Shown here one piece after another: positions 34,694 to 44,273 of a DNA stretch of 64,000 bases. Within the stretch, counting starts at the first letter, position 1. Each line of letters begins with the position of its first letter. The notes beneath the pieces were generated by a model. The model was given only the letters and a program-made list of their open reading frames with translations. It ran no database searches and was not told where the DNA came from. A program made the translations under genes and the position numbers. Source of the stretch: Rhodeus uyekii (Eukaryota; Chordata; Actinopteri; Cypriniformes; Acheilognathidae); the NCBI GenBank assembly GCA_037043235.1, contig JAWRVZ010000101.1, forward strand, positions 620,001 through 684,000. The letters run 5' to 3'.

Positions 34694-35417
34694 CTGTCAA
34701 AAACACCCAGAAGACAAAAGACAATGTTACCATTTTACTGTTTTGTCTGTCTTCTAACAAAACGGCATGTATTTCAATAATACTTGTAAGTATCCCCTAA
34801 GTATGCTAGTCTTTTAATCTGGCATACAGGCAATATGTTTGTTTTTCATGTCTGAATAAATTTATTTTGGAAAGAAAAAGAGTCATTATGCATAAGCCAA
34901 GGAAAGTTAGTTCAGGAAAGTTGCATTAGCATGTTATTCAAGGCTTAATTTGTACTGGAACAAGCAAGTGTTTGGGTTCTGTCAGTGTTTGTTTTACTCT
35001 AGGTTTTGTGAGGGAGCCCTGACGCTACTGTATTGTCATGTCTTCCTGTGAGCATGCGACTTTGAGTATGCTCTAGTTGTGCACTCTCTGGTCTGTGATG
35101 TGTCTTATGTACTGGGCGTGGTGTTTGGATCCTGTTACAATCAGTCTAGTTTGGTTTTGCTTTTTTGTCAGGATTCAACCATTCATTCTTCATTTGTTTG
35201 TCTTGTGTTGTGAGTGCACAAGATAAATGTCGTGTTGTGTGAGCACACGGTTTCAAGTTTGCTTGGGCTGTGCACTTTCTTGTCCACGTGTGGTGTTGTG
35301 CTTTGTACGCGGTTTGTGTTTACATCCGCCTCTTGAGTTCATGTCATGTTTTGTCTTGTGCTGTGTAGCGCATCTTGTGATTTTCACAAGCTGAGTGCTT
35401 TCATGTCGTCTTGTTGT
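34694..35417. other. upstream of the giant exon: repeat-like TG-rich DNA
   Basis: 34960-35417 contains recurring words (TTGTGAGCAC/GTGTGAGCACACGG, TCATGTC, GTGCACTTTC) that look like the start of a fish LTR, but no terminal motif or target duplication can be fixed, so no element is called. Confidence 0.35.
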
Positions 35418-35575
35418 GTAGGTGTCAAACTCTCGGCCCGGGGCCACATCCGGCCCGGCGTGTATTTATGTCCGATCTGCGAGATCATTTTATTAATGGC
35501 CCGTGAGATGGCCCGCGCTCCAGCTGCCTTGCCAATCACTTCCTGTATTAATCAAGTCTAGCTTATGGCTTATGA
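35418..35575 (+). repeat. hAT-like element end, copy 2
   Basis: AGGTGTCAAACTCTCGGCCC, then GGGGCCACATCCGGCCCGG, matches copy 1 at 24977 in the same orientation, including TTTTATTAATGGCCCG and CACTTCCTGTATTAA. The hairpin of copy 1 is lost here. Confidence 0.65.
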
Positions 35576-35587
35576 TGCTTCGCGCTT

Positions 35588-35695
35588 GCGCACCCCCCCT
35601 CCCCCCGTCAACAATCTAGTATTGCGCGCCCCCCGTCAACAATCCAGTATTGCGCACACCCCCCCCGTCAACAATCCAGTATTGCGCTACTGCCC
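35588..35695 (+). repeat. C-rich tandem repeat, 3 units of about 35 bp
   Basis: CCCCCCGTCAACAATCCAGT followed by ATTGCGC occurs three times with C runs of different length. It directly follows, and is probably part of, the hAT-like copy 2. Confidence 0.8.
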
Positions 35696-38017
35696 GCTAC
35701 CTAAAGTATGACCCTGCCTTCATCACGCCAGATGTGAAGCTATGATGTGTGTTTTTAGAGGCAGATCAATCATTTAAGTCTTCCTTGATTGCAAACATTG
35801 TGTTAATATGGTTGTAAAAAATATATATGCGCTGCTCAAGCTATTCTTTTTTTGCATGCAATATTTTCTCTACATATGCTTTGAAACTATGTTTTGTGAT
35901 GTGCACTGTGGAAATAGATTTTAACACTAAGTACAGTCAAGTTTTTTTTTGTTTTTTTTATAATTTGTTCTGCGCATGAGTGGTTTTAATGTGTTGTGGC
36001 TATATACTTGAAGAAGATTTTGCAATCCTTCAAATGGTGATGTGAAATAAGTAAGACATGCAACATCACAGTAAGCATATTGGCATGGTGATAGTATGTT
36101 GTAATGAGTGCTAATAACATTGGAAATGACTAAAACTGAAAAGTTGTCTCTTAAATTCCTCCAATTTAAATTTTAATTGTAAGTTCAATTTAAAGAATTC
36201 ACTATAGTCTTCAAAACACCACTTGGGTGCAGATTTGCATTCAACAATACATTTCCAGACAATCACTGTCAGACTAGTAATTGCCTGGTGTGCGTACTGT
36301 TCTCATTATTACATTGCTCTTTAAAAAGTAAGTACACCCCATGAAAGCATAGCTGCTGCTGCTGCGTCTTTTTTTCCTTTTTTTTTTTTTTTTGGACTTA
36401 ATATGTTCTGTTGCTGATTTGTTATAGTGTGGTACCCACACTCCCAGGTGTCTGTCAGCACAGACAAATGACCACTTTAAAATAGTTGCAGTATTAAAAA
36501 ACAAAGTCACAAACTGTTGTAAGTTGTGCAATCACAATATTTCTAACCTAACAGTTATGAACTTTTGCACACAGAGAGAATATCACCCCATAGTCCAAGC
36601 CTACACTGAATCATTCTGCATTCAGGACTGCATCTACAAGGTTATTGTTTTGCAAAATAAAAGGTTACAGATATGACATCAATATTTAATTTATTACCTG
36701 TTCATTACACAATTTTAAGGGCTGTGCTTATATTTTTTCCATGCTCCTACTTAAATAATAGGATGAATTGCCAATGAGAATTTGCTGGGAAAGGGGAAAA
36801 ACAACGGGAAATGGCTAGGATTTATGAGGCATCTTCAAGCAACCTACTCACATATTCATGTCTCTTCCATTGTTTTTACCTCAGGTTTTGCCAGGGTAAC
36901 ATGCATTTATGAGCACTTAAGCCTTGACAGCATATCTTCAGGAAACAGATAACAATAGAGGTTGACCTGCAGTTCCTCTAAACACACAGCTGTAACAGCT
37001 CAGCCCAAGACACACACTCTGAATAATTCTGCCTTTTCTATTGCACAGCTTAGAACTAAACGTATCAACAATGTCACAATGTTAACACAAATGGTTACCA
37101 ATGATACAATGACAGAAAATAATGTACTTTCAATCAGCAAGCCAACTGTGATTCACTCCATTTTAAGATGTCAGTATCGGGATTGTCTTGTGTCTATGAG
37201 AAATTGTGCAAACACTGACTGATGAATCAGAAAATGGGCAAAAAAAAGCTTGTTTTTGTCTTTCTTTCTTGTCTTGTTTTTATCCTCACTTCACTCAGAC
37301 GAGAAATGTGCAGGACTCTAGCCGCCTGAGTAAATAAAAGCCAGAGTCTCCTGGGTCCTCATCCCCGGCTCATGGCAGCGGCCTCTGTGCGCCTGCCAAA
37401 GGGGATGCTGGTCCTGAAAACCTACACCCTACAGCTGAGGGTCTGTCTTTGTTGGCCTGCCAAAGCCTTCCTGAGCATCACTCGTCCAACATCCTGCCAC
37501 TCTAGAGAGGAAGACCTCCATCTTATGGTCTGACGTTGTTGCAGGATTATTTTTTAAGCATACAGTGCACGCGGCTCTCAAAGAAACCCATTTGTTCTGC
37601 TCTGCACAGCTAGAAACACTTTTGACATCAGCTTTATAAGTGCTTGGAAATGGAATAATACATTTTAATAGTTTAGTCGCTGTAGCGGCTCCATTTAAAT
37701 TCCCTAATAAACATGTGTAAGGACCATGTCATTTATTTAAAGAGCAGAAATTATAATCGTATTTATTTAGTACATTACCGAATAGATGATGCAAATATAA
37801 AAATACATTACAATAAACAGAAAGGTCTTTCAAAGAGAATATTACTATCTTTATTTATAGTAAACAACTTAAACTAATTTAAAAGAGTTTTATCTTAAGT
37901 ATCTATTTTCAAATAATATTTAATTTTGCTTTTGTTTATGGTGAAATTAAGTTTAATATTAATAATCTTTTTTTGTCCTAATTATGAATTCACAGCTGAA
38001 AAGAAAATGTCTTTATA
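35696..38017. other. upstream stretch without recognised genes
   Basis: AT-rich DNA with poly-T at 36367-36393. 37290-37580 is a GC-richer complex block (CCAAAGGGGATGCTGGTCCT and nearby) that could be a conserved noncoding element. No open frame shows a domain. Confidence 0.4.
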
Positions 38018-38047
38018 CAGTAATACCTCGGTTTACGAGTTTAATAC

Positions 38048-38331
38048 TGTTACGGTTTCGTTTCGGAGGCAGACTCGAAGACACCGGTACCAGAAACATA
38101 GTGTTTATTACAACTCAAAATGTTCAGGCAGAGAAACAGTGTAAACGTAAACGAGAACCGACCACTGAATGGAGAACACTGAGAACTAAATACATAGACA
38201 GTGATTAACCAAAAGACAAAACACCGGTGAATGATTTGTGATGATGAGGACTGTGACGGAGAGATCTGGAACAGAAAGCATGTGACCTAGAAATGACAAA
38301 ATAAGAGTCCAAAGTGACGGTGACTGTAACA
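38048..38331 (-). repeat. 3' LTR of the minus-strand retroelement
   Basis: 284 bp, differing from the 5' LTR at two positions that I can see (in CACCGGTGAATG versus CACCTGTGAATG, and GTGACGGTGAC versus GTGACAGTGAC). No normal polypurine tract lies just inside it. Instead the junction forms an imperfect hairpin (38319-38345). Confidence 0.93.
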
Positions 38332-38394
38332 TTACTACAGTGACCTCGTGCCGAAGAGAGTTCAGAGCAGGGTGGGGGGGTGGGCACCCTGGAG

Positions 38395-38580
38395 ACCGAG
38401 GTGTCCAGAGTCAGGGAGGTCTCCAGGGTGGTGCAGGCCGGACCAGGTCCCAGGTACTGGGAGGTGTCCACAGTGGTGCAGGCGGGACCAGGGGCCTGGT
38501 ACCAGGAACGGTCCATGGTGGTGCGGGCGGGACCAAGGTGGAGGCGCCGGGATGTGTCCATGGTGGTGCATGCGGGGCCC
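38395..38580. repeat. imperfect tandem repeat of about 60 bp
   Basis: Recurring GTGGTGCAGGCGGGACCAGG-type words, each followed by a GG(A/T)GGTGTCCA-type segment, about three to four diverged units. It spans the end of the gag-like frame and lies close to the 3' LTR. Confidence 0.7.
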
Positions 38581-38787
38581 TGATCTCCCCAGGAGGCTCC
38601 GCCTCCTTTGCCCCACCCACCCTCAAAGTCACACTACTGCCCCCCCCAAAAAAATTATTGAAGGGCCTCCCCGGGTGGCCGTCGGGAGGCCTAGGTGGTT
38701 CTTGGGTGGAAGATAAGAGGACTCGAGGAGCCGGTAGGGCGTGGACCACCGGCGAGGCCGGCTGGGCTTGAGGCTCAAGGTGATCGG

Positions 38788-38925
38788 CTGGGTCGGGGAG
38801 GTCCGGCAGCTCCCACCGGTCGGGGAAGACGTGGAGGTCCGGCAGCTCCCACCGGTCGGGGAAGACGTGGAGGTCCGGCAGCTCCCACAGGTCGGGGAAG
38901 ACGGGGAGGTCCGGCTGCACCGGCG
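38788..38925. repeat. 36-bp GC-rich minisatellite, about 4 units
   Basis: The unit is GGCAGCTCCCACCGGTCGGG plus GAAGACGTGGAGGTCC, decaying at the last copy. It lies in frame inside the Pro-rich tail (12-residue units such as ELPDLHVFPDRW). Confidence 0.9.
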
Positions 38926-39006
38926 GAGGCACATGGAGGTTGGTGGGCGCTGGCACTGGCGGGCGGATCTCTGGCTTGAGGATCTCTGGCTTGAGGATCT
39001 CTGGTA

Positions 39007-39405
39007 CAGGCGCTGACGACGGGCGTCGAGGCGCGGGAACAGGCGCTGACGACGGGCGTCGAGGCGCGGGAACAGGCGCTGACGACGGGCGTCGAGGCGC
39101 GGGAACAGGCGCTGACGACGGGCGTCGAGGCGCGGGAACAGGCGCTGACGACGGGCGTCGAGGCGCGGGAACAGGCGCTGACGACGGGCGTCGAGGCGCG
39201 GGAACAGGCGCTGATGACGGGCGTCGAGGCGCGGGAACAGGCGCTGACGACGGGCGTCGAGGCGCGGGAACAGGCGCTGATGACGGGCGTCGAGGCGCGG
39301 GAACAGGCGCTGAAGACGGGCGTCAAGGCGCGGGAACAGGCGCTGACGACGGGCGTCGAGGCGCGGGAACAGGCGCTGACGACGGGCGTCGAGGCGCGGG
39401 AGCTG
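39007..39405. repeat. 33-bp GC-rich minisatellite, about 12 units
   Basis: The unit is CAGGCGCTGACGACGGGCGT plus CGAGGCGCGGGAA, with single-base variants (GATGAC, GAAGAC, GTCAAG). 33 is a multiple of 3, so the gag frame stays open through it apart from the variant that creates a stop. Confidence 0.95.
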
Positions 39406-39754
39406 GCGATGGCAGGCGAGGCACGGGAGCTGACGCGGGTTGACGAGTCCCGGGAACTGACGCGTCAGCCTCCCCGACGTAGAAGGTGGAACCGTTTACA
39501 TAGAGTACATGATTTAAAAACTTCTCGAAGGGCTGCCAGCACTGGTCCGGGTCCAGCCGATAGCACGCGTCGTCATTTAACCCAGCCCAGAAGCGCATGT
39601 TGAGTTTGGTGTCCTCCCAACTCACCAACTCAGCCAGTTCCAAAAATTCCTCCACGTACTCCTCTAACGGCCGCCCTCCTTGTCGGACAATCCGCAGAAG
39701 AAGATCCTCCGCCCTCTCTCTCTCTGCCGCCGCGTTCCTCCTCATCGCGTTTTT

Positions 39755-39766
39755 GTGGTCGGTTCT
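39755..39766 (-). other. presumed self-primed primer-binding site
   Basis: Two bases inside the 5' LTR the minus strand reads AGAACCGACCAC. Its exact complement GTGGTCGGTTCT occurs in the LTR at 39886-39875, at the predicted RNA 5' end. Tf1- and sushi-type elements prime reverse transcription with their own RNA 5' end folded onto such a site. No match to a tRNA 3' end (complement of CCA) is seen here. Confidence 0.6.
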
Positions 39767-39768
39767 TC

Positions 39769-40052
39769 TGTTACGGTTTCGTTTCGGAGGCAGACTCGAA
39801 GACACCGGTACCAGAAACATAGTGTTTATTACAACTCAAAATGTTCAGGCAGAGAAACAGTGTAAACGTAAACGAGAACCGACCACTGAATGGAGAACAC
39901 TGAGAACTAAATACATAGACAGTGATTAACCAAAAGACAAAACACCTGTGAATGATTTGTGATGATGAGGACTGTGACGGAGAGATCTGGAACAGAAAGC
40001 ATGTGACCTAGAAATGACAAAATAAGAGTCCAAAGTGACAGTGACTGTAACA
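39769..40052 (-). repeat. 5' LTR of the minus-strand retroelement
   Basis: 284 bp. On the minus strand it contains a TATA-like TATTTAG (39913-39907). The predicted transcript start lies 26-27 nt further, at GTGGTCGGTTCT (39886-39875), and AATAAA is at 39830-39825. The order is that of U3-R-U5. The promoter and poly(A) calls are inferences from spacing. Confidence 0.85.
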
Positions 40053-40563
40053 AATACGTTCCAAGAGCGAGCTCGTAAACCAAAATGCTCGTACACCAAA
40101 ACAAGTTTCCCCATAAGGATGCACTAAAAATCAATTAATTTGTTCCACAAGACCATAAATGCCCATTATTTGTTTTAGTTTTACCCTATTAATTACAGTT
40201 AAAATTATAACCATTAAGATCTCATATAAATACTCATTAATAATTGACTATTAAACTATAAAATACTTGAAAATTTACTGTAATGCAATTCAGCTTTCAG
40301 CAGTGGAGGAGAGGAAGGAGGAGCGAGAAGGAGGAGCGAGGAGCGGGCAAAGCAAGGATTCAAGTGCAAATGAGTGAATTTATTATAATAGTGCAGAAAA
40401 CAAATGAAGTGATAATCCAGAGGTGTATCACACACTGGAGCCGCGATCGAACGAACGAGCTTGAGCCGCGGCCGCGAACGAACGCGCGCTAGAGCCGCGG
40501 CCGTGAACAAAGGACTCGACAGTGGAGAGAAGTGAACTAAATAGGCAGATGATACGAGAATCA

Positions 40564-40567
<4 letters not shown>

Positions 40568-40625
<58 letters not shown>

Positions 40626-40651
40626 ACACACACACACACACAGACACACAC
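40568..40651. repeat. (CT)n(CA)n compound microsatellite
   Basis: CT dinucleotides at 40568-40624 with one TT interruption, then CA to about 40651. It lies inside the right part of the Tigger-like element. Confidence 0.95.
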
Positions 40652-41070
40652 AGGCAGAACTAGGAGACAATGAATTCATGAACCGTGACAGTTACTGCTT
40701 AGAGGTACTGTACATGCATATTTCACTACGTAAACAATAGCAATGACATAAGTATCACTGTGGTATCACAAGTATCACTGTGGTGAATGATGCAGCCAAA
40801 CCAAGCTAAGCTGAGAAAATTAAGGAGTGAAGGGCTGATAAAGGGTTTGGAACCCTGTTACTGTGTTATGAGAGGCTGTCATTAGGATATTTACTGTAAA
40901 AATGCGTGCGACGATGCTGAGCGTTAGGACTTTTTCCACATAAAAAATGCGCGTGGGTGAGGGAAATTTTTCTCGTACACCGATACAATGCTCGTACACC
41001 AAGTTGACCCTCCATGCTCGTACACCGATTTGCTCGTATACCAAGTCGCTCGTAAACCGAGGTATTACTG

Positions 41071-42050
41071 TATTTTACATATATTTAAAACAATTTTCAT
41101 ATATTTCATATATTTAAAACAAACAATTTCATTTACATATATTTAAAATAATTTTCCAAAAGGAGTTTTTTTAGGGTTTCATCCTTTATAACTGACTTTT
41201 CAATATTAGGGTAAATTATTTTTGAAACTTCACACACATTCAAATACATTTTAATTATCTGAACATTGAAAAGTTTTATTAACATTCTATTTAATCTATT
41301 GTATTTGCCTTCAAACTCTCATGTGAAATTGTCAAAAACTTCAGTTACAGTACAACTTCAGTACAATTGTCAAATTCAGATGCTTCATCAAATGGAAAAT
41401 AGTGTCTTAGTGTTTCAAAAAACATTAAAAAAATGTCAGTGCAGCCCCACTTTCTCAACACTTAACTGGATTTTTGACCTGTTTAATCTTAATTTTTGCA
41501 GCATTTGCTACAATGGAGTGTAGTGAGGCCAACAGGCAGTGGAATCTTTCCTGACATCTGGTTGTACAGTGGATCACATTTGATGAAACACGGGATAATG
41601 CCTGGATACCACAACAATCTATGACTTGAATTCTTCATCTCCACCCTCACCCTCTGCTTCTATCCTCCTTGATACTCAACTTGTTCCTTTCTTACTACAT
41701 CCTTATTTTCTGATGCACTGCCATCACTGACATCAAAGCTACAACTTTTCCTCTCTATCCTCTACAAAGCTTTCTAACATCAACTTAAAATAAGGGCAAA
41801 AAGGCTATTATTTTGCTTGCAAGTAATGAAAAACGGTGTCAGTGACAAAGAAAATATGTATCCTCAAAAAGGAAATTAATGCATAACGTACTGATTTTTT
41901 GGTCTTTGATTTATTGATCTTACAAAATGAGCATATCAAAAATCAAACCCAAAAAAAATTAAACCCAAAACTAGAAAAAAGCATTTGGATGGACCATGAT
42001 ATTTATATCATGGAATTTATATGTACACTGCTCCAAAAATGTAAAGGAGC
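41071..42050. other. AT-rich stretch without recognised elements
   Basis: Starts with repeated ACATATATTTAAAACA-type words. No gene or transposon end is found. Confidence 0.4.
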
Positions 42051-42561
42051 TGTAACACAGGGGACTCACAGGCAGGGATCCAGTCTCGTCTCTTTATTAA
42101 GAGTGATCGTACAGGCAGATGGTCAGGACAAACAGAGAGCATTCGTAAACGGTAACTCAGGCGGGGATCACAAAGGCGCGCAGACAGAATCAGAATCGTA
42201 GTTCAGGCGGGTAGTCAAGACAGGCAGCTAACAATCACGAGCGATAATCCAAACAAGGGTCGGGGCCGGCAGACAGAATCAGTGACAGGTAACAACAGAA
42301 TCGATAACAGAAAAACAAGACAGACCTGTCAACGCTCAGAAATGACAACCACGGCTAATCAAGACTTCGCCATCATAGTGCATGCTTGTGAGTCTTTTAT
42401 AGTCCTGATGATGGGTCGCAGCTGGTGCGATAATCAGTCCACTGCACAGGCTTGTGGGAAATGTAGTGTGTGTGTGTGTGTGTGTGTGTGTGTCAGTATA
42501 AGTGTGAGCTCCCTCCGGTGGCCAGAGAGGGGAGGCTTGTATTTAGCTTGTATTCATAACA
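42051..42561 (-). mobile_element. solo LTR, 511 bp
   Basis: The segment starts TGTAACACAGGGGACTCACA and ends GTATTCATAACA, i.e. TG...CA. Perfect 5-bp duplications GGAGC flank it (42046-42050 and 42562-42566). The minus strand has AATAAA (complement of TTTATT near 42093) late in the repeat, which sets the orientation. No internal region remains, as after LTR-LTR recombination. A TG microsatellite (42469-42494) lies inside. Confidence 0.82.
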
Positions 42562-42589
42562 GGAGCGCTTAAATCACACATTTTATCTA

Positions 42590-42872
42590 TGTTCGTAAAA
42601 TATTCACTTTGAAAATATTTATACACATTCTATAAATTATTAAGAGCAAAATTGTGACAACAGTCAATGGAAACCATAACCATCAACAAACTGAGAGCTA
42701 GATTCAAAATCATACCAAAAACTGCTGCACGTGGCACAATGGCATCTCAAGTCTCTTTCACGTCAGTCACATGTGCTCAGTGTGAACCTGCTCTCAATCG
42801 TGAAGAGAACTGGGAACCAATTGCCAATTCTAGTGTTCTCTGGCAAATGCCAATCAAGCTGATCTGCTCCTA
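42590..42872 (+). repeat. dispersed repeat, copy 1 (GACAACAGTCAA family)
   Basis: TTGTGACAACAGTCAATGGA, CTGAGAGCTAGATTCAAAAT, CATACCAAAAA and GTGAAGAGAACTGGGAACCA recur in the same order at 47765-48246. The family is not named and no coding potential is seen. Confidence 0.65.
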
Positions 42873-44273
42873 ACAATGCATCTGGTTCGTGTTTACATCG
42901 GCCGTGTGCTTTTCATGTTGTGTTTTCACCAGCTGTCCACTGTCTCTTATTTCTTGTGGACACGCAGCTATGTGTGTTTGCATTGGCTGTGTGTTCATGT
43001 CTTGTCATTGTGTAACCCCACCCGTCTTGTTCCCCTGTTATACTTTGGTTTGTCCCAGCTGTTCCCACTCAATTATCCTTCCTCCTGTGTCTATTTAATC
43101 CCTTTGTGTTTTCTGCCCTGTGTCACATCATTGTCGCTCATTTGTCTTTCCAGTGGTGTGTTTGGATATTTCATGTCTTGTTCAGCTGAGCCTAGTCTTG
43201 CCAAGTCGGCCCTGTTTTTCCCCCTCGGGGCAGTTTTGTTTCTAATTCTGTTTTATTTTGTTCAGTAAAGACCCTTCCACCCGCAAAATGAGTCCTCGCT
43301 ACCTGAAACTCTTCTTCACATCTTTGTTGTCAAATATATCAAGCACACTAAATTTTTTTTTTTTTTTGGTTGAATATTATCATTGAAAATTTAAAAAATT
43401 GGGCCCAAGAGTACACAATAGAAACTACTTTTAATGGTTTCTATTCAGATCAAACATTACAACTGCATAAATGGGTGATGAGATTTAAAGAGTTATTTCT
43501 GCTTCGGTTTCGCTAAAATGAGAGTGAGGAGTGAAGACGTGCTGAAGGCACTAATAACCAACTGGTGTGGTCACTCTAAAGAAGGAAGTGGACAGGAAGA
43601 CATTACATGCAAACATGTTAAAAGGGAAATGTTAATGTACAGAGAAAGATGTTGAGCTGTAAGGGTGATAATGAATAGTTTGGGAAGACAATGGAAAAAT
43701 GCATGTCCTTCTCAGGAATGAGAAGCTCATATTTTCATTACAATTATTCACATTTAAATCGTGCAATTGAGCTTTCTTTAATTTCTCGAGATCTCTAGGC
43801 AAAAATATCTTCCTTTTCTCTATCCTAGCAGACATCAGGCAAAAAATTATGTATATTTAAATGAACTCAAACTGGTAGGGATCACCAGTCTCAGGCTAGA
43901 CTATATAATGTGTAGGTGTTCAGGCGATACTTTCTAAATGGGAAGCATCCAGATGGGCTGCCTGGGGTCGCACTGACCTCCCATAAAATGTATTTTACCA
44001 CCCCACCTGCCACCACAAAACTTCTAAAAGATGATCGGCCATTTCCCAAGTCACTTTTTTAAGGCATAACCTTAAAGCACAACCAAAAGATGAATCATCA
44101 ATGACAATTAACGACTCAGTATAGAGGCATCTGAAATGAAACACAGCACAAGTGCTCACTGTGGATTGCATTTCACACAAAATTTAAGCAGGCTCAATGA
44201 AATCAAGTACAGGAGCATCTTTCCAATTTTATTTTACAATGATAGGAATTTCTGAAAGTTGACATCCCTTATT
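42873..44273. other. stretch with LTR-like DNA, no gene
   Basis: 42890-43320 is pyrimidine-rich with CTATTTAATCCC and a GTTCAGTAAAGACC motif, resembling a fish LTR, but ends and duplications cannot be fixed. The 130-codon frame there (42876-43268) has no domain. 43330-44273 is AT-rich and unrecognised. Confidence 0.35.

Larger units (their letters stand above)
38411..39745 (-). pseudogene. gag-like frame with proline-rich repeat tail, one internal stop
   Basis: From ATG (39745), 10 nt past the presumed primer site, the frame encodes a gag-type N-terminal domain of about 110 residues (including EEYVEEFLELAELVSWEDTK and FEKFLNHVLYVNGSTF), as in fish Ty3/Gypsy elements. It then runs in frame into the 33-bp repeats (Pro/Arg/Ser/Ala-rich 11-residue units) and a Pro-rich tail to TGA at 38411. 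The only break is TGA at 39323-39325, where sister repeat units have CGA, a CpG-type change. No zinc knuckle and no pol follow. Confidence 0.72.
38048..40052 (-). mobile_element. nonautonomous LTR retroelement, 2005 bp, recent
   Basis: Two 284-bp direct repeats (38048-38331 and 39769-40052), TG...CA on both strands, bound a 1437-bp interior. The 5-bp target duplication AATAC flanks both sides (38043-38047, 40053-40057). The gag-like frame is on the minus strand, so 40052 is the 5' end. There is no protease, reverse transcriptase or integrase. The interior is very GC-rich with three tandem-repeat blocks. The presumed primer-binding site is complementary to the element's own LTR. Ty3/Gypsy affinity is inferred from the gag style and duplication length. 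Confidence 0.92.
38018..41070. mobile_element. Tigger-like DNA transposon, complete ends, with nested LTR element
   Basis: The left end CAGTAATACCTCGGTTTACG follows TA (38016-38017), and the perfect inverse CGTAAACCGAGGTATTACTG precedes TA (41071-41072). The terminal repeats match over at least 22 bp. Without the 2005-bp LTR element and its 5-bp duplication it is about 1.04 kb, with no transposase frame, so it is nonautonomous. Several near-terminal repeats of CTCGTACACC/CTCGTAAACC occur at both ends. It is the same family as 23504-24976. Confidence 0.85.

Noticed and set aside
34694..34760. In-frame Met at 34760 as the start of the zinc-finger gene
   Set aside because: The protein likeness begins exactly after a good acceptor (TTTTTGACAG) at 34694. 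The residues before it are intron read-through, and known ZNF521 has further N-terminal exons.
42890..43320. Another solo LTR or a 130-codon gene
   Set aside because: Pyrimidine-rich LTR-like DNA, but the ends and duplication are not identifiable and the frame has no domain.
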